64,000 nt of DNA. Source: Xenopus tropicalis. Taxonomy: Eukaryota > Chordata > Amphibia > Anura > Pipidae. A program made the translations under genes and the position numbers. The stretch spans positions 26,711,712 through 26,775,711 of the forward strand of contig NC_030679.2 of NCBI RefSeq assembly GCF_000004195.4. Reading direction: 5' to 3'. This document shows, one piece after another, positions 42,870-54,903 of the stretch (positions are counted from its first letter, which is position 1; each line of letters begins with the position of its first letter). Under the pieces are notes generated by a model, which ran no database searches, was not told the origin of the DNA, and saw nothing but the letters and a program-made list of their open reading frames with translations.

Positions 42870-45800
42870 TTAAAACAGAGGTGTACTGGCAGACATGTGG
42901 CATCTGCAGATTGATAATAGATTGTAAATAAGTAAATAAATTACCCAAATTCTCTGAAACTGCCTTGTAATGGCTCTCCTGACCCTTTTTCTTAGGGTCA
43001 GTTGTTCCACCACAACAGCAGCAGGAATCTCCAGCTCTCTCTCCTCCGCTGTTTCAACCTCATCAGCAGGGGTCTCCTGTGCTCCCCCCTCTGCTGCTTC
43101 CAGCTCTGCAGCAGGGGTCTCCTGAGCTTCCTCTTCTGCAGCAGGACTCTTCAGATCTTCCTCTGGTTGTTCTTCCTCTTCTGCTGCAGGGAGTTGTTGG
43201 TGTTGTTGTTGGCTGGTTCTAAAGGAAAAAAAAAAATCACTATTGTGATCTGTTTCCAAAGTATTAAGACTGCAGTTATGATCCCTGGAGGAATAATATA
43301 GCCTGATAGGGCAGTTACTGAACTGACTAGGCTCCATCTGCTACTATAGGGAAAGGCTTCACTTTGTGAAGGGAGCTGCAATATTTGGAAAATACCTACT
43401 GCCTAATTTCAGTTGGGAGATTTTGGTACATTGTATGAATACATCAAACTAAACTGATAGACCGGCACATATTTTAGTGGGAAAAAGTGATGTTATTATA
43501 AGTTCAAGATGCTTTAATCTTGCTCCATGTCTTTTACATTTTGCTCTTATGTGTGAGTAACTGGAAGGTTAATTTGCAAAATACATACCCAAGAAGTTCC
43601 TGCAGCTCCTCTTCATTCTCTGCAAGCCGAGTTCTTATTTCTTTCAGCTTTGATGTTACAGCCTGAAGGGAATGGAACAAGGATAGGAGCAAAGGGGAAA
43701 GAAAGAAGAACGTTATGATTGTGCCTGTATAAATGGGGCCAGCAGTACGTTTATTAGATGAAGGCAATGAAGTTGTGGAATAACCTGCCGACTGATGCCT
43801 GTAAGAGTTGTGTGTGTGTGTGAACGTGTCATTTGGAGGGGTGAACTATATAACTCTAATATACAATCTGCGTGAACTATACCAAATGTCCGTCCATAAA
43901 CCAATACCTTAATATTCAATCTGGCACCTTATGATCAGTGTATTATAATGTCAGATAAATAGAGAATATTTAAAGGGCATGTGGTATTGCAAGTAGCCCT
44001 GAGCATCAGTCTGCCTTTTGTCATGCCAGGGAAAATACCCAGTAGGCAACATGCCCAGCAGCACCTCCTGTGCAAGTGTCCTCTTTGGAATGAGCTGATT
44101 AAAGCAAATGATCAAGTGGATACTATAGATTAGTACATTATCCCTGTACTTTCCCTTAAGTATTTATTGCTAAACTGATGGACAGAATACTTCAACAAAT
44201 ATTGGCACAAACCCACAATGCAGGTTAATATTCCCTTAAAAGCATTAAATATTTTCTGCAGAATTTGGCAGTAAATCCCCAAGAAAAGCATAAGGGACAG
44301 TGATCCAGGGAACTTACCTGATGGAGAATAACAAAAGGCTCATACTGGCTACACAAGAGTTGCTCTTGTTGCGTCGTCTGTGGGAAAAGATGCTCAATGT
44401 TAAGCACTGCTTTGTACCAGTGTCACCATTGTGCCCATGTGGCACCATACAGTGAATTATAATGTTACTGATTATAATAGAGACACACAGTGAATAAAAA
44501 CCTCTCCTATAATAATAGTAATAATAATGATACTTACAGGTGACTGAAATACAAGATCATAGAAGGCATAATATGCCTCCGCCAGTATTTCCAGATGTTT
44601 CTGTAACAAAAAGAGAGTAGCAGTGTGAGAAAGGAATCTGTGAGTCAGTGCTATTACTCTTATAATCAGTCCTATAAACCCAGAGTAAGTTCTTTAAGAG
44701 CCAAACAGTTTTTATGCCTCTTCATTATAACTGTGACTCCCTGACTGACTCCTAGGGGCTCATTTACAATGAAAGCGCAGCAGCAATATCATCTCAGGGG
44801 CAGCTGTGAAGCAGAAATACGAGGCAGCGCCGCTGTGCAATTACCATCCTATCACTACAGGCCTCCTCATTATTCCAAATGTACATAAGACACATGTATT
44901 GTACCACGTTTTTTCCGGTATTTCCAGTTACCTCTGTAGTTAAAAACAAAATGATTGAAGAGCACCAACACTCAAAGCCTTTAAGTCTATACAGGTGTGC
45001 ATGATCAATAACGTATATACAATGAAAGCAGAGAAAAAGTAACAAGAAAATATCTATTGCACCACCCTCAAATATGTTAAACCTTAGATAAGGGGTCCTC
45101 AAACTTTTTAAACATGGGGCTAGTTCATGGTCCCTCAGACTACACCCCCCCTACACCCCCCGCGTCCTTCCACTCCCTGTTCCCCCACTCCCTGTTGCGT
45201 CCTCCACCTGCTTGCTCCACTGCTGCATCTGCAGATAGGTAGTAGCCAGGGGTGAGGATTCAGTGGGGGCCGGGTAAATTACCTTGGGGGGCTGGACCCG
45301 GCCCGTGGGCCGTAGTTTGAGGATCCCTGCCTTAGATCTTAAGGACAATAATAAAACTTAACCTTTAATAACTAAATTAAAAGGTATGTCTGGTAATCTA
45401 AAATAAGGGGCACGGCTAGGTGACATCCTTGGGTGCCTATATCGGCCCTTTGTGCCGAATGGATTGGGAGAGATTAGGGGAAGAAAAACTGTTTGTGGAG
45501 TTACGCTTCCAGTGCTGGTCTACATATCCAGCAACCCAGCCCACCATGAGCGACCACAATCAACCCGCACCCATCAACACCCCATTCATTTCCACCTTCC
45601 CCAGACCATCAACACCCTCAGCACATCAAACACCTGCCTACCCAACTAAAACTGTGCGCCTGACGTGCGTTTCGCTCATTATACCCGAGCTTTGTCTGCA
45701 ATAGGTATTTTTTGATCACTTTTTCTTTGCTTTCATTGTATATACCTCTGTAGTTACATGGGATTTTTGTTTTAAAAGGACTTAGGGAAGAGTGAGTGCC

Positions 45801-48446
45801 TCACATATTAGTTTTATGCACACTGAGACATGGATTTAGTGCTGCTAAATCCAATATCATTGCCTGATTCTTGTGTCATTTCATCATCTGAAGCAAAGTA
45901 TCAGACATTAATTATACTGGGCCAAGAGATAACAATCTAATATCATGTATTTATTTATCTAAACATCTATTTTTAATTTCTTACCAGATGTTTGCACATC
46001 ACCAAGTAATTTGGTATGTTCTCCTCATTCATGTGGTTGAGGCCATACCAGGCAAGAAAATGTTCCCTAAAAAAGAATTCACATTAAGCATTAATGAAAG
46101 GTTATATCTACTATTGCATTGTATTTTTACTATAGATGCACTTATTCATTATAGCAGATACAGTATAATGCCAAAGATAAAAGGTCCCATAATGCATTGC
46201 AGTGAGTAGATATTTGGGTGCTGCTTACTCTATATAATCAGATTGGAATGATTAACAAAAACAGTTAAAAAGCCACTTAAAAAGAACATTTTTGCAAGAA
46301 TAACACTTTTTAGAAATAGCCAATGAAGGAGAAGTCATATAAAATTAAGTAATCAGCGTGTATTAAACAATTATTAATAGGACCCTAGGTTGGAGCCATT
46401 GCACAAAATCCATCCAATGAAACAAAAGAGGACTAATTTACCATGTATGGGGCAAGGAGATTTGCGCATGTGTTTTGCACAAGTCTCTGCTTCTCTGAAT
46501 GTGATGCTGACTGCATTTGGCAGCCCTGCATTCAGAGAAGATAGGGGGTTGGGGGTATGTGACTGTCCCCTGGAACACCCCCAGCTTGCACTTCATTCGT
46601 ATACACAAGATACAGAGCGCCAGGGGCCACAAGATGCAGGAGAGTCATTTACTCACCATTTAATACCCCTTGTTCTGGATCCTACACCATATGCTGTATC
46701 TGGCACAAGGCACAGAGCACGGCCTGCGCAGATCAGTCGCTTAGTGCATGGGCCCTAAGGGGTGTGAATTTTCACCCTTATTGCTCTTGCACTTTCCCCG
46801 GGGCAATAGTAAACAATTTCCAACATATAATAAGATCATTTATGTTTACTTACAGGTCTTCCATCTTCCCAAAAAAATATCTGTAGTGATGTTCTGCAGG
46901 GAAAAATACATTTCCATTAAACACTGAGCTGAAAGAGGGAAAGGAATTCAACAATAATAAACTAACGCTACAGCCTTTGCCAATTTCAGGCGCCATGTTT
47001 GCACTTTTGTGCTAGTGTTATTTAATAGAGTTGTACTGGAGCTTATGGATGACAGAAAGTCTAAAACACTGCATAGCATCACTGCTTTAGCTCCTTATCA
47101 CCCCCTCCCTACCCATTAAACATGATTCCACCCCCAAGCACATCACTGTGGTGGAGGAATGGGTGATCGAGGGTGGGGGGATACTGGGGGTTACACTTTC
47201 TATTTTCTATGAAAAGGTATAAAGAAGAACAACTTAAGGAACTGGTAATTAATATAGGATTTTACCATAATAAAAAATCATGGCCTCAAAATTGGTCTTC
47301 TCAGGCCTGAAAGTGTCCAGGGCGAGGAACAGCTCCTGTAAGTTAAAAAAAAGAGCATTAGAGACACAACAGTAAGTTCATCAACATACTGAGGAGAATA
47401 GTGACAGGAAAGGGTTGGGGGTTTCTATGGCACATAATGGCAGGAATAAGGGATATGGCACAGGTGGAACTCTCCCTACTGTATTGCTCCTGCGCAAGCT
47501 CAAGCCGGAAAACACAGTAGGATGTGAGTGTGGCGCTCTGTTAGTTTTTTCCCTGGGCTGGTGCATTATCTCTCTGAAAAAGAGCACTGACCCCAGGGAA
47601 AAAAATAGCAGTTTAATTCACTGAGGGGTCTTTCCAATATATGCACAGGGGCAAAGAGTATGGCAGCTCCCACCTATGTGTGTAAAAGCAAAACACTGAG
47701 AGACACAGGATGTTGTGCAGAGAGCTACTTAAGAAGAGGTGATAGAAATAGTGTAATTACAGAAGAAACAGACGCATTACCTGCAGCCCTGGCTTGCTCC
47801 TGATGTTCTCGCAACCTAAAATCAGACACAAGACACACATGGGCATTATATTAGGAACAGCAATAGCAGAAGATTTAAGGCTGTGACATGAATGCTACAG
47901 AGCTTATAGTCAAGTATTTCCTAATCTGTATTGTCCCATTTGTATGAAACATTGTTCAACCCAATGATAAATGCCCAATATAACGCTGTCTATAAAGACA
48001 ATATACAGCATATGTATGAGGTTTATATGCGCAAAGCCCTGTGGGGCTCTATTAGGGCCAGACTGCGGTAAACCCTTTTGGCACTTTTTAAATACAGACT
48101 AAAGATACAAATAAGCCATTAAAGGGACAGTTCGTCTTACAAAAATTGTCTGGAATGTGGATGTGGGCCATGGTATGGGGGGACTTATTTAATCTACGTG
48201 GTGGCAGGGCTCTCTGCTCACAGGCTCCGGTGACCAAATGGGATGATAAAAATAATAAGGGAGAGCCCTTCAAACATAGTACTGTGCTTCCCTGTGATTC
48301 TTGATGGTGATCCTGGTTACAAGTGATACATTAGTTGATGTCATTCAAAATATCAACAATCACCAGTGTATTAATGGCAGATTAGCGGTAAAATATATCA
48401 TGAATATATCAAAGTTATTTGCAAGATTACCTTGTGCGGTTGCCAT
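42870..48446 (-). CDS. Gene C: complete nine-exon gene, unrecognised acidic-tailed protein of about 272 aa
   Basis: Exons (5' to 3'): 48446-48431, 47815-47781, 47335-47266, 46923-46854, 46066-45985, 44600-44538, 44377-44318, 43662-43589, 43218-42870. All introns are GT..AG and every junction keeps frame (470 nt before the last exon, 819 nt in total). The ATG at 48446 has a good context (AACATGG). The protein starts MATAQGCENI. It contains helix-rich, aromatic segments (NGNVFFPAEHHYRYFF, EHFLAWYGLNHMNEE, LEILAEAYYAFYDL), then a short coiled coil (SKLKEIRTRLAENEEELQEL). It ends in a Gln/Glu/Ala-rich region with AQETPA twice and a basic segment (TLRKRVRRAITRQFQRIW). There is no signal peptide. 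The last exon could be spliced at 42945 (TTTGG|GTAATT) to an unseen exon. Otherwise it reads a hydrophobic end to the stop at 42870. No family is recognised. Function is unknown. Confidence 0.78.
45090..45329. mobile_element. hAT MITE in a gene C intron
   Basis: Left GGGGTCCTCAAACTTTTT, right AGTTTGAGGATCCCTG. The 8-bp target duplication CCTTAGAT lies at 45082-45089 and 45330-45337. Confidence 0.9.
45661..45707 (-). ncRNA. Degenerate hammerhead-like motif
   Basis: Minus strand: core-like CAGACAA, one A, helix II GCTC-GGGTATAAT-GAGC, GAAAC, then GCACGTC, where ACG/CGT can form helix III. Helix I pairing is poor and two core bases differ, so it is probably inactive. It sits in a gene C intron, within 45420-45720, which may be a Penelope-like fragment. 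Confidence 0.35.
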
Positions 48447-48650
48447 GTTGATATTTCAATAAGAGGGGCCGGCACAAGGCCGGGGTACCCCACGGGGTCT
48501 CCCTCTCTAGTCTCTGGCTATCCCCACTAGCTCCGATAAGAATAGTAAATATCAAGCTAGGGAGATGCCAGAAAAAAATCGCAGTATCGCAAAGGAATCG
48601 CTTTTCAGCACACACCGATGAACGCTGGAGGGCACAATAGCAATCTATAT
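48447..48650 (-). promoter_or_regulatory. Gene C 5' leader and presumed promoter region
   Basis: Upstream of the ATG on the minus strand. It contains a GC-rich block (GGGGTACCCCGGCC) just before the leader end. No TATA box is visible, and the transcription start cannot be placed from sequence alone. Confidence 0.35.
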
Positions 48651-48769
48651 AGAGAAGAGAATAAAAAGTCAGCTTCAGGGATAGTGCATTAAGTTTTTAA
48701 TATTTTCTTTAAAATACATAAAAACAACTAGAAAGGAAAGGTTGAGAACAAACTTCATGTTGGGTTGAA

Positions 48770-50345
48770 AAGTCACAATCTGATCTGTTATTGGCTCCGC
48801 CCACTTTTTCTAACCTTGGACCACAGTTATATAGTAAAACCCACTGTGCAAAGTTTGGGGACCCTGGTTTTAATAGTGTCTGAATGGCAGCAATTTAAAT
48901 TTCCCCACTGAAAATCAATGAGTGACATCTGATTGGCGGTTGGTGACTCCGCCCACTTTTTCTAACCTGGAACTGCAGTTACCCAATGATTGACTCAGCA
49001 AAGTTTAGGGATCCTAGGTTTAATAGTTAAAGAACGGCAGCAGTTTAAATTTAAACTAATAAAAGTCAATAGGTAAGTTGTGATTGGTGGTTGGTGGCCC
49101 CACCTACTTTTTCTAACCTTGAGTCGAAGTCACCAAGTGACAAACAGTGGGCACCCTGACATAAATAGTGTGAGACTGACAGCATTTTACACTTCACCAT
49201 TGAAAGTAAATAGGTGAAATGTGATTGGCTGTTGGTGGCTCCGCCCACTTTTTTTCTAACTTTGACTGGCAAATACCCAGTGACTAACTCTGGAAAGTTT
49301 AACAACCCTGGAATTAATACTTAAATAATGGCATCAGTTTAAATGTAAACCAATGAAATTTAATGGGTGGAAATGGATTGGCTGTTGGTAGCTCCACCCA
49401 CTTGTTCTAACCCTGAATATGTAGTCAGCCAGTGACTGGAAAGTATGGGAACCCTGGCATAAATAGTGTGAGAAAGGCAGCATTTTAAATTTAAAAGAAA
49501 AAAAATCAATAGGTGAAGTCTGATTGGCTGTTGGTGGCTCCACCCACTTTTTAAAACCTGAAAATGCAGTCCCCTAGTGACCCTGGTGTTAATACTGTGA
49601 GAATGGCAGCAGGTTGATTTTTTCCAACGAAAATCAATAGTTAATATCTGATTGGCTGTTGGTGACTTCACCCACTTTTTTAAAACTCTGAACCACAGTT
49701 ACTTGGTGACTAGCTATGCAAGGCAGCTGCCTCTTCTGCCTACCCCTAGTTCCAGCCCTGTTTGTTGGCCCCGCCCACTTTTCTAAACTTGAGTACATAG
49801 TCACCCAATGACTGACTGTGCAAAGTTTTGGAACACTGGCATCAAACCAATAAAAATCAATAAGTGAAATCTGATTGGCTGTTGGTGGCTCCACCCACTT
49901 TTCCAAATCTAAAACTGCAGTCCCCAGTGACTAATTGTGAAAAGTTTGGTGACCCTGGGGTTAATACTGTAAGAATGGCAGCAGGTTAAATTTCCCCATT
50001 GAAAGTCAATAGGTAAAATCTGTTCACAGCTATACCCACTTTTGGGCATCCAACAATCATCATATTTTCATTCAGGCTGAGCCCATGACTATGTGATTCA
50101 ATTTTGGGGGGTGTAGCCTCAGAGCTGTAAGATTGGCAGCAGTTTCAATTTCCCCATAAAAGTTAATGGGTGAAATTTGATTGGCTGTTGTTGGGCCCTC
50201 CCACTTTGGGGTCATCCAACAAATGCTGCTGTTTGATTCAGGGTGACCCCATGATTATGTTATTCAAGTTTGGGGCTGTAGCTTGAAAGCTGTAAGATTG
50301 GCAGCAGTTTGAAAATCTTCCCTGTCAAAGTCAGTGGAAAAATTG
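48770..50345. repeat. Degenerate tandem array of about 150-bp units
   Basis: GATTGGCTGTTGGTGGCTCC + GCCCACTTTTTCTAACC recurs about 11 times, with the CNCCCAC core near 48793, 48945, 49096, 49236, 49389, 49537, 49663, 49763, 49885, 50032 and 50194. The companion phrase is GAATGGCAGCAGTTTAAATT. Minus-strand frames repeating ATNSQS are by-products. A non-repeated tail runs to about 50560. Confidence 0.9.
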
Positions 50346-50559
50346 GGGTGTTTGGAGCGGCGCCACAAAAAGACAGGGGGCGGGATCACTTAGAAAAGCA
50401 CAAGCAACCTGCTCCGCTATAGGGCGAAGAAGTGTGGGGAGTTTGGGTGTTGTACCCCTAAAACTGTAGGAGGAGTAGCGTTTAGAAAATGGGAGGCGCT
50501 AAGAAAAAGAAGAACAAAAAGCGGAAGAATAAGCCAAAGTCGAAGAACAGTATGATGGG

Positions 50560-50812
50560 TTTTTCAACCCAACATAATAATAAAAGAATTATTATTATTA
50601 ATATTATTAACCCTTTTATTGCCAGCCGTTTTGGACAAAGCGGAACTTGTACGGCCAGACAGTTTTTGAACAATTTGTACTGTTTCAGTTTAGGGGCCTT
50701 TCCTCGGGGGGACTTTTAGTTTACCCAGGAAAACAATATATTGGTTTTTTTAGGACAAACTAAGCTTTCAAAATATGGTAGAATTTTTGTGTAATTCCAA
50801 TTCTGTAACAAG
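50560..50812. other. Flank of the arrays, no gene seen
   Basis: TTATTAACCCTTTTATTGCC begins a segment that may be the left end of the large repeat continuing at 51200-53870. An AAT-rich run lies at 50575-50610. Confidence 0.4.
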
Positions 50813-50814
50813 AT

Positions 50815-51145
50815 ACAGGTATGGGATCCCTTATCCGGAAACCCGTTATCCAGAAAGCTCCGAATTACGGAAAGCCTGTCTCACATAGACTCCATTTTAA
50901 TCAAATAATTCAGAATTTTAAAATGGATTTCCTTTTTCTCTGTAATAATAAAACAGTACCTTTTAATTGATCCCAACTAAGATATAATTAATCCTTATTG
51001 GAAGCAAAATAATCCTATTGGGTTTAAATAATGTTTTATTGATTTTTATAGTAGACTTAAGGTATGGAGATCCAAATTACGGGAAGACCCCTTAACTGGA
51101 ATAACCTTGGTCCCAAGCATTCTGGATAATGGGTCCTATACCTCT
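50815..51145 (+). mobile_element. M1 MITE, full-length, close to consensus
   Basis: ACAGGTATGGGATCCCTTAT to GGGTCCTATACCTCT, 331 bp. It has all the standard inner blocks once. Confidence 0.94.
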
Positions 51146-51590
51146 ATAGGCTTCTAAATGTCTAAAAATGAAAAAAAAAATGTTTTTCCATAATATAAAC
51201 ACATATACCAGAAACAAAAATTATTTTATGCACAAATATACAACTGATTTGGAAAGTCCTATGTACCAATACCAAATATATATAGTTTTATGGAGATTTG
51301 TCACTTGTATAGGTCAAAAACTCCCAGCAGTACATTACTAAATTCCCAAAGCACTGCTCCAGAAAGCTGCATACTCAAGGCCAAAAATTCCACTAACAGA
51401 AGGTTTATCCCAGAAAATTGTACATTTTTGGAAAGAACAGATTCTGGGGAATCCAGAGTAGGCACAACTGTCTTCAAAGCTTTCAGTCTATAGTATCTTA
51501 TCTCCTACAGGGCATAAAGTAACCAAATAAAATACCCTAAATATGAATGCCAGTTAACAGTTTGATGCCCAATATGTATAGGTTTAGCTA

Positions 51591-53215
51591 CAGTGGTGTG
51601 AAAAACTATTTGCCCCCTTCCTGATTTCTTATTCTTTTGCATGTTTGTCACACTTAAATGTTTCTGCTCATCAAAAACCATTAACTATTAGTCAAAGATA
51701 ACATAATTGAACACAAAATGCAGTTTTTAAATGAAGGTTTACGTTATTAAGGGAGAAAAAAAACATCAAATCTACATGGCCCTGTGTGAAAAAGTGATTG
51801 CCCCCCTTGTTAAAAAATAACTTAACTGTGGTTTATCAATTTCAATTTTCAATTTCAATATCAATTTCTGTAGTCACCCCCAGGCCTGATTACTGCCACA
51901 CCTGTTTCAATCAAGAAATCACTTAAATAGGAGCTACCTGACACAGAGAAGTAGACCAAAAGCACCTCAAAAGCTAGACATCATGCCAAGATCCAAAGAA
52001 ATTCAGGAACAAATGAGAACAAAAGTAATTGAGATCTATCAGTCTGGTAAAGGTTATAAAGCCATTTCTAAAGCTTTGGGACTCCAGCGAACCACAGTGA
52101 GAGCCATTATCCACAAATGGCAAGAACATGGAACAGTGGTGAACCTTCCCAGGAGTGGCCGGCCGACCAAAATTACCCCAAGAGCGCAGAGACAACTCAT
52201 CCGAGAGGCCACAAAAGACCCCAGGACAACATCTAAAGAACTGCAGGCCTCACTTGCCTCAATTAAGGTCAGTGTTCACGACTCCACCATAAGAAAGAGA
52301 CTGGGCAAAAACGGCCTGCATGGCAGATTTCCAAGGCGCAAACCACTTTTAAGCAAAAAGAACATTATGGCTCGTCTCAATTTTGCTAAAAAACATCTCA
52401 ATGATTGCCAAGATCAATATCTTGTGGACCGATGAGACAAAAGTTGAACTTTTTGGAAGGTGCGTGTCCCGTTACATCTGGCGTAAAAGTAACACAGCAT
52501 TTCAGAAAAAGAACATCATACCAACAGTAAAATATGGTGGTGGTAGTGTGATGGTCTGGGGTTGTTTTGCTGCTTCAGGACCTGGAAGGCTTGCTGTGAT
52601 AGATGGAACCATGAATTCTACTGTCTACCAAAAAATCCTGTAGGAGAATATCCGGCCATCTGTTCGTCAACTCAAGCTGAAGCGATCTTGGGTGCTGCAG
52701 CAGGACAATGACCCAAAACACACCAGCAAATCCACCTCTGAATGGCTGAAGAAAAACAAAATGAAGACTTTGGAGTGGCCTAGTCAAAGTCCTGACCTGA
52801 ATCCTATTGAGATGTTGTGGCATGACCTTAAAAAGGCGGTTCATGCTAGAAAACCCTCAAATAAAGCTGAATTACAACAACTCTGCAAAGATGAGTGGGC
52901 CAAAATTCCTCCAGAGCGCTGTAAAAGACTCGTTGCAAGTTATCGCAAACACTTGATTGCAGTTATTGCTGCTAAGGGTGGCCCAACCAGTTATTAGGTT
53001 CAGGGGGCAATTACTTTTTCACACAGGGCCATGTAGGTTTGGATTTTTTTTCTCCCTAAATAATAAAAACCCTCATTTAAAAACTGCATTTTGTGTTTAC
53101 TTGTGTTATCTTTGACTAATAGTTAAATGTGTTTGATGATCAGAAACATTTTGTGTGACAAACATGCAAAAGAATAAGAAATCAGGAAGGGGGCAAATAG
53201 TTTTTCACACCACTG
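51591..53215 (+). mobile_element. Tc1/mariner element, family 2, second copy
   Basis: 1625 bp with TA flanks (51589-51590 and 53216-53217) and the same ends as 34261-35893. By eye it differs from that copy only at scattered bases plus one 8-bp net deletion. Same orientation. Confidence 0.97.
51983..52997 (+). pseudogene. Tc1 family-2 transposase, broken
   Basis: Reads identically to the intact copy through the helix-turn-helix region. An 8-bp net loss near 52413-52425 then shifts the frame (normal DFWENTL replaced by DQYLVDR). Further on, an AAG codon has become TAG at 52641-52643. The downstream reading still shows [21 protein letters not shown] and [10 protein letters not shown], so the catalytic residues survive in separate frames. 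Confidence 0.95.
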
Positions 53216-53907
53216 TAAGTATGTGGCATGTAGGGGCCCCAATGTGAACATACCCCCATATGATCAATCATTTCTGTTATTTCGGCTCCAGCAAAATGTG
53301 GGATAAAGCTAGTAAAAAGTACGCTCACCCCAGAAAGTCATATATTTTTGGAAAGTACACATTCCCCCGAATCTATAATGGGTACCCATGTCTTTCTACT
53401 CCAAAGCACCAAGCCGCACAGCTTTTCTAAAGTTAGCAATTTTGATGACATTTCCAAAAATCCCCTCAAAGCTTCCAGTTTGCAGCATCTTATCTCCCAC
53501 ATAGTGTTAGGTACCAAGATAAAACACCCTAAATTTGAACGCCAGGGGTCCCCTGAACAGTTTGATGCCCAATATGTATAGGTTTACCTAAGTAAGTGGC
53601 ATGTAGGGGCCCCAATGTGAACATACCCCCATATGTACTGTCATTTCTGTTATTTCAGCTCCTGCAAAATCAACACATTTACATCCTTTATGTGGGATAA
53701 TGCTACAAAAAAGTACACTCATATATTTTTGGAAAGTACACATCCCCCCGAATCTATGATGGGTAAACATTTCTTTTTGCTCCAAAGTACCAAGCCGTAA
53801 AGCTTTCCTAAGTTTGCAGATTTTTATGACATTTAAGAAAATCACATAAAAATGTTGCAATTTGCTGCATTTATCGATCGCGGCGACGGTCGTGTCGCAG
53901 GACCCAC

Positions 53908-53944
53908 ATGACAGCCCCCTGGCTCGTTGCCCAGGGGGCTGTCA
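53908..53944. repeat. GC-rich hairpin
   Basis: GACAGCCCCCTGG and CCAGGGGGCTGTC flank CTCGTTG, at the end of the 370-bp array. A perfect 13-bp stem. Confidence 0.8.
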
Positions 53945-53959
53945 TCGCTAGAAACTCTC

Positions 53960-54900
53960 TGCAGGTTAATAACACATTTATAAAGCCCCAACATATTCTA
54001 AAGCACTGGTAAATTAATGGGAATATACAGATTACATACAAATAAAAACTAATAATTAATACAAGAGGTAAAGGGGGCCCTTCCCAAAAGAGCTTACGGT
54101 CTAAAAGGAGTAGGGGTATTAGGCATAAAAGTAGGGAGAGATCTCACTATTTAACCCTTAACTGGAGCTTTCAGCAGGTACTGGGCCTCACTTTATAAAA
54201 TGCAGTAAATTTGCTTATAGTAGCCAATGAGAAATTAGCTGTGGTACAGTAAGAGTGAGGACAGTACAATAGGGATATTACATTTCGGTTGGTATGAGTA
54301 ACAGCACTCTTGTTCTTATGCCAGTAAATCATGCTTCTTGCCCCCAAGGAGGCATCACCACACTTTCAGGGCCACTGGTTTAGATTAATCCCTTCAATAG
54401 TGAGAATTAGTAAACCAGGCCATGTGTCCATAGTAAGTGAAAAGCAACCATTTAAGGGAGAGGCAGAAAGTGGAAAATACTGTTGGGCTCATTTATCAAC
54501 CCTGGGCCGTAACCCATAGCAACCAAGCAGTGATGAGCTTTGCCCTGCCAGCTGCATGTAGAACTATGAAAGCACAAATCTGATTGGTGCCAAGCATTAC
54601 TCCCCAGTGCTGATTAAAGCCCCCCACCATAGGATACATTTAATGCAGGGCAGGGAGGTAAACAATCAGCCCAAATCTGAAATTAGTTAGGGGGCTGATA
54701 GCACAGGGATCATATGGGCAGTAAGTGCTTAAGGGGCAACTAGGCCACAGGGCTGTATTACTGTTAACTGTAAAGAGTAGCAATTAAACATTGTAGTATT
54801 CAATACTTAGCATGTACCCTATTGCCCCCCACAGCCGGAGCATTTGAAGGAAAGTACATGAGACTTACTAACAAATGTAATTCTGTAAAAGGCAGAATTT
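53960..54900. other. No gene seen
   Basis: Contains one MITE scrap near 54510 (CGTAACCCATAGCAACCAAG, related to 15706-15853). Otherwise unremarkable. Confidence 0.4.
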
Positions 54901-54903
54901 AGT

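Larger units (their letters stand above)
51250..53870. repeat. Array of about 370-bp units, split by a Tc1 element
   Basis: Units contain GTGGCATGTAGGGGCCCCAA (53224 and about 53597), TTTTTGGAAAG(A/T)ACA, and GATGCCCAATATGTATAGG (51564 and about 53563). About three diverged units are visible once 51591-53215 is removed. Confidence 0.75.

Noticed and set aside
42847..42903. Alternative final exon of gene C (MPHVCQYTSV..)
   Set aside because: It would need an intron of 41 bp, below the usual vertebrate minimum.
46390..46758. 122-residue plus-strand frame inside a gene C intron
   Set aside because: Opposite to the gene, no splice support, and composition like an old repeat.
49066..49906. Minus-strand frames repeating VGGATNSQS
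   Set aside because: Translation of the 150-bp array; frames break between units.
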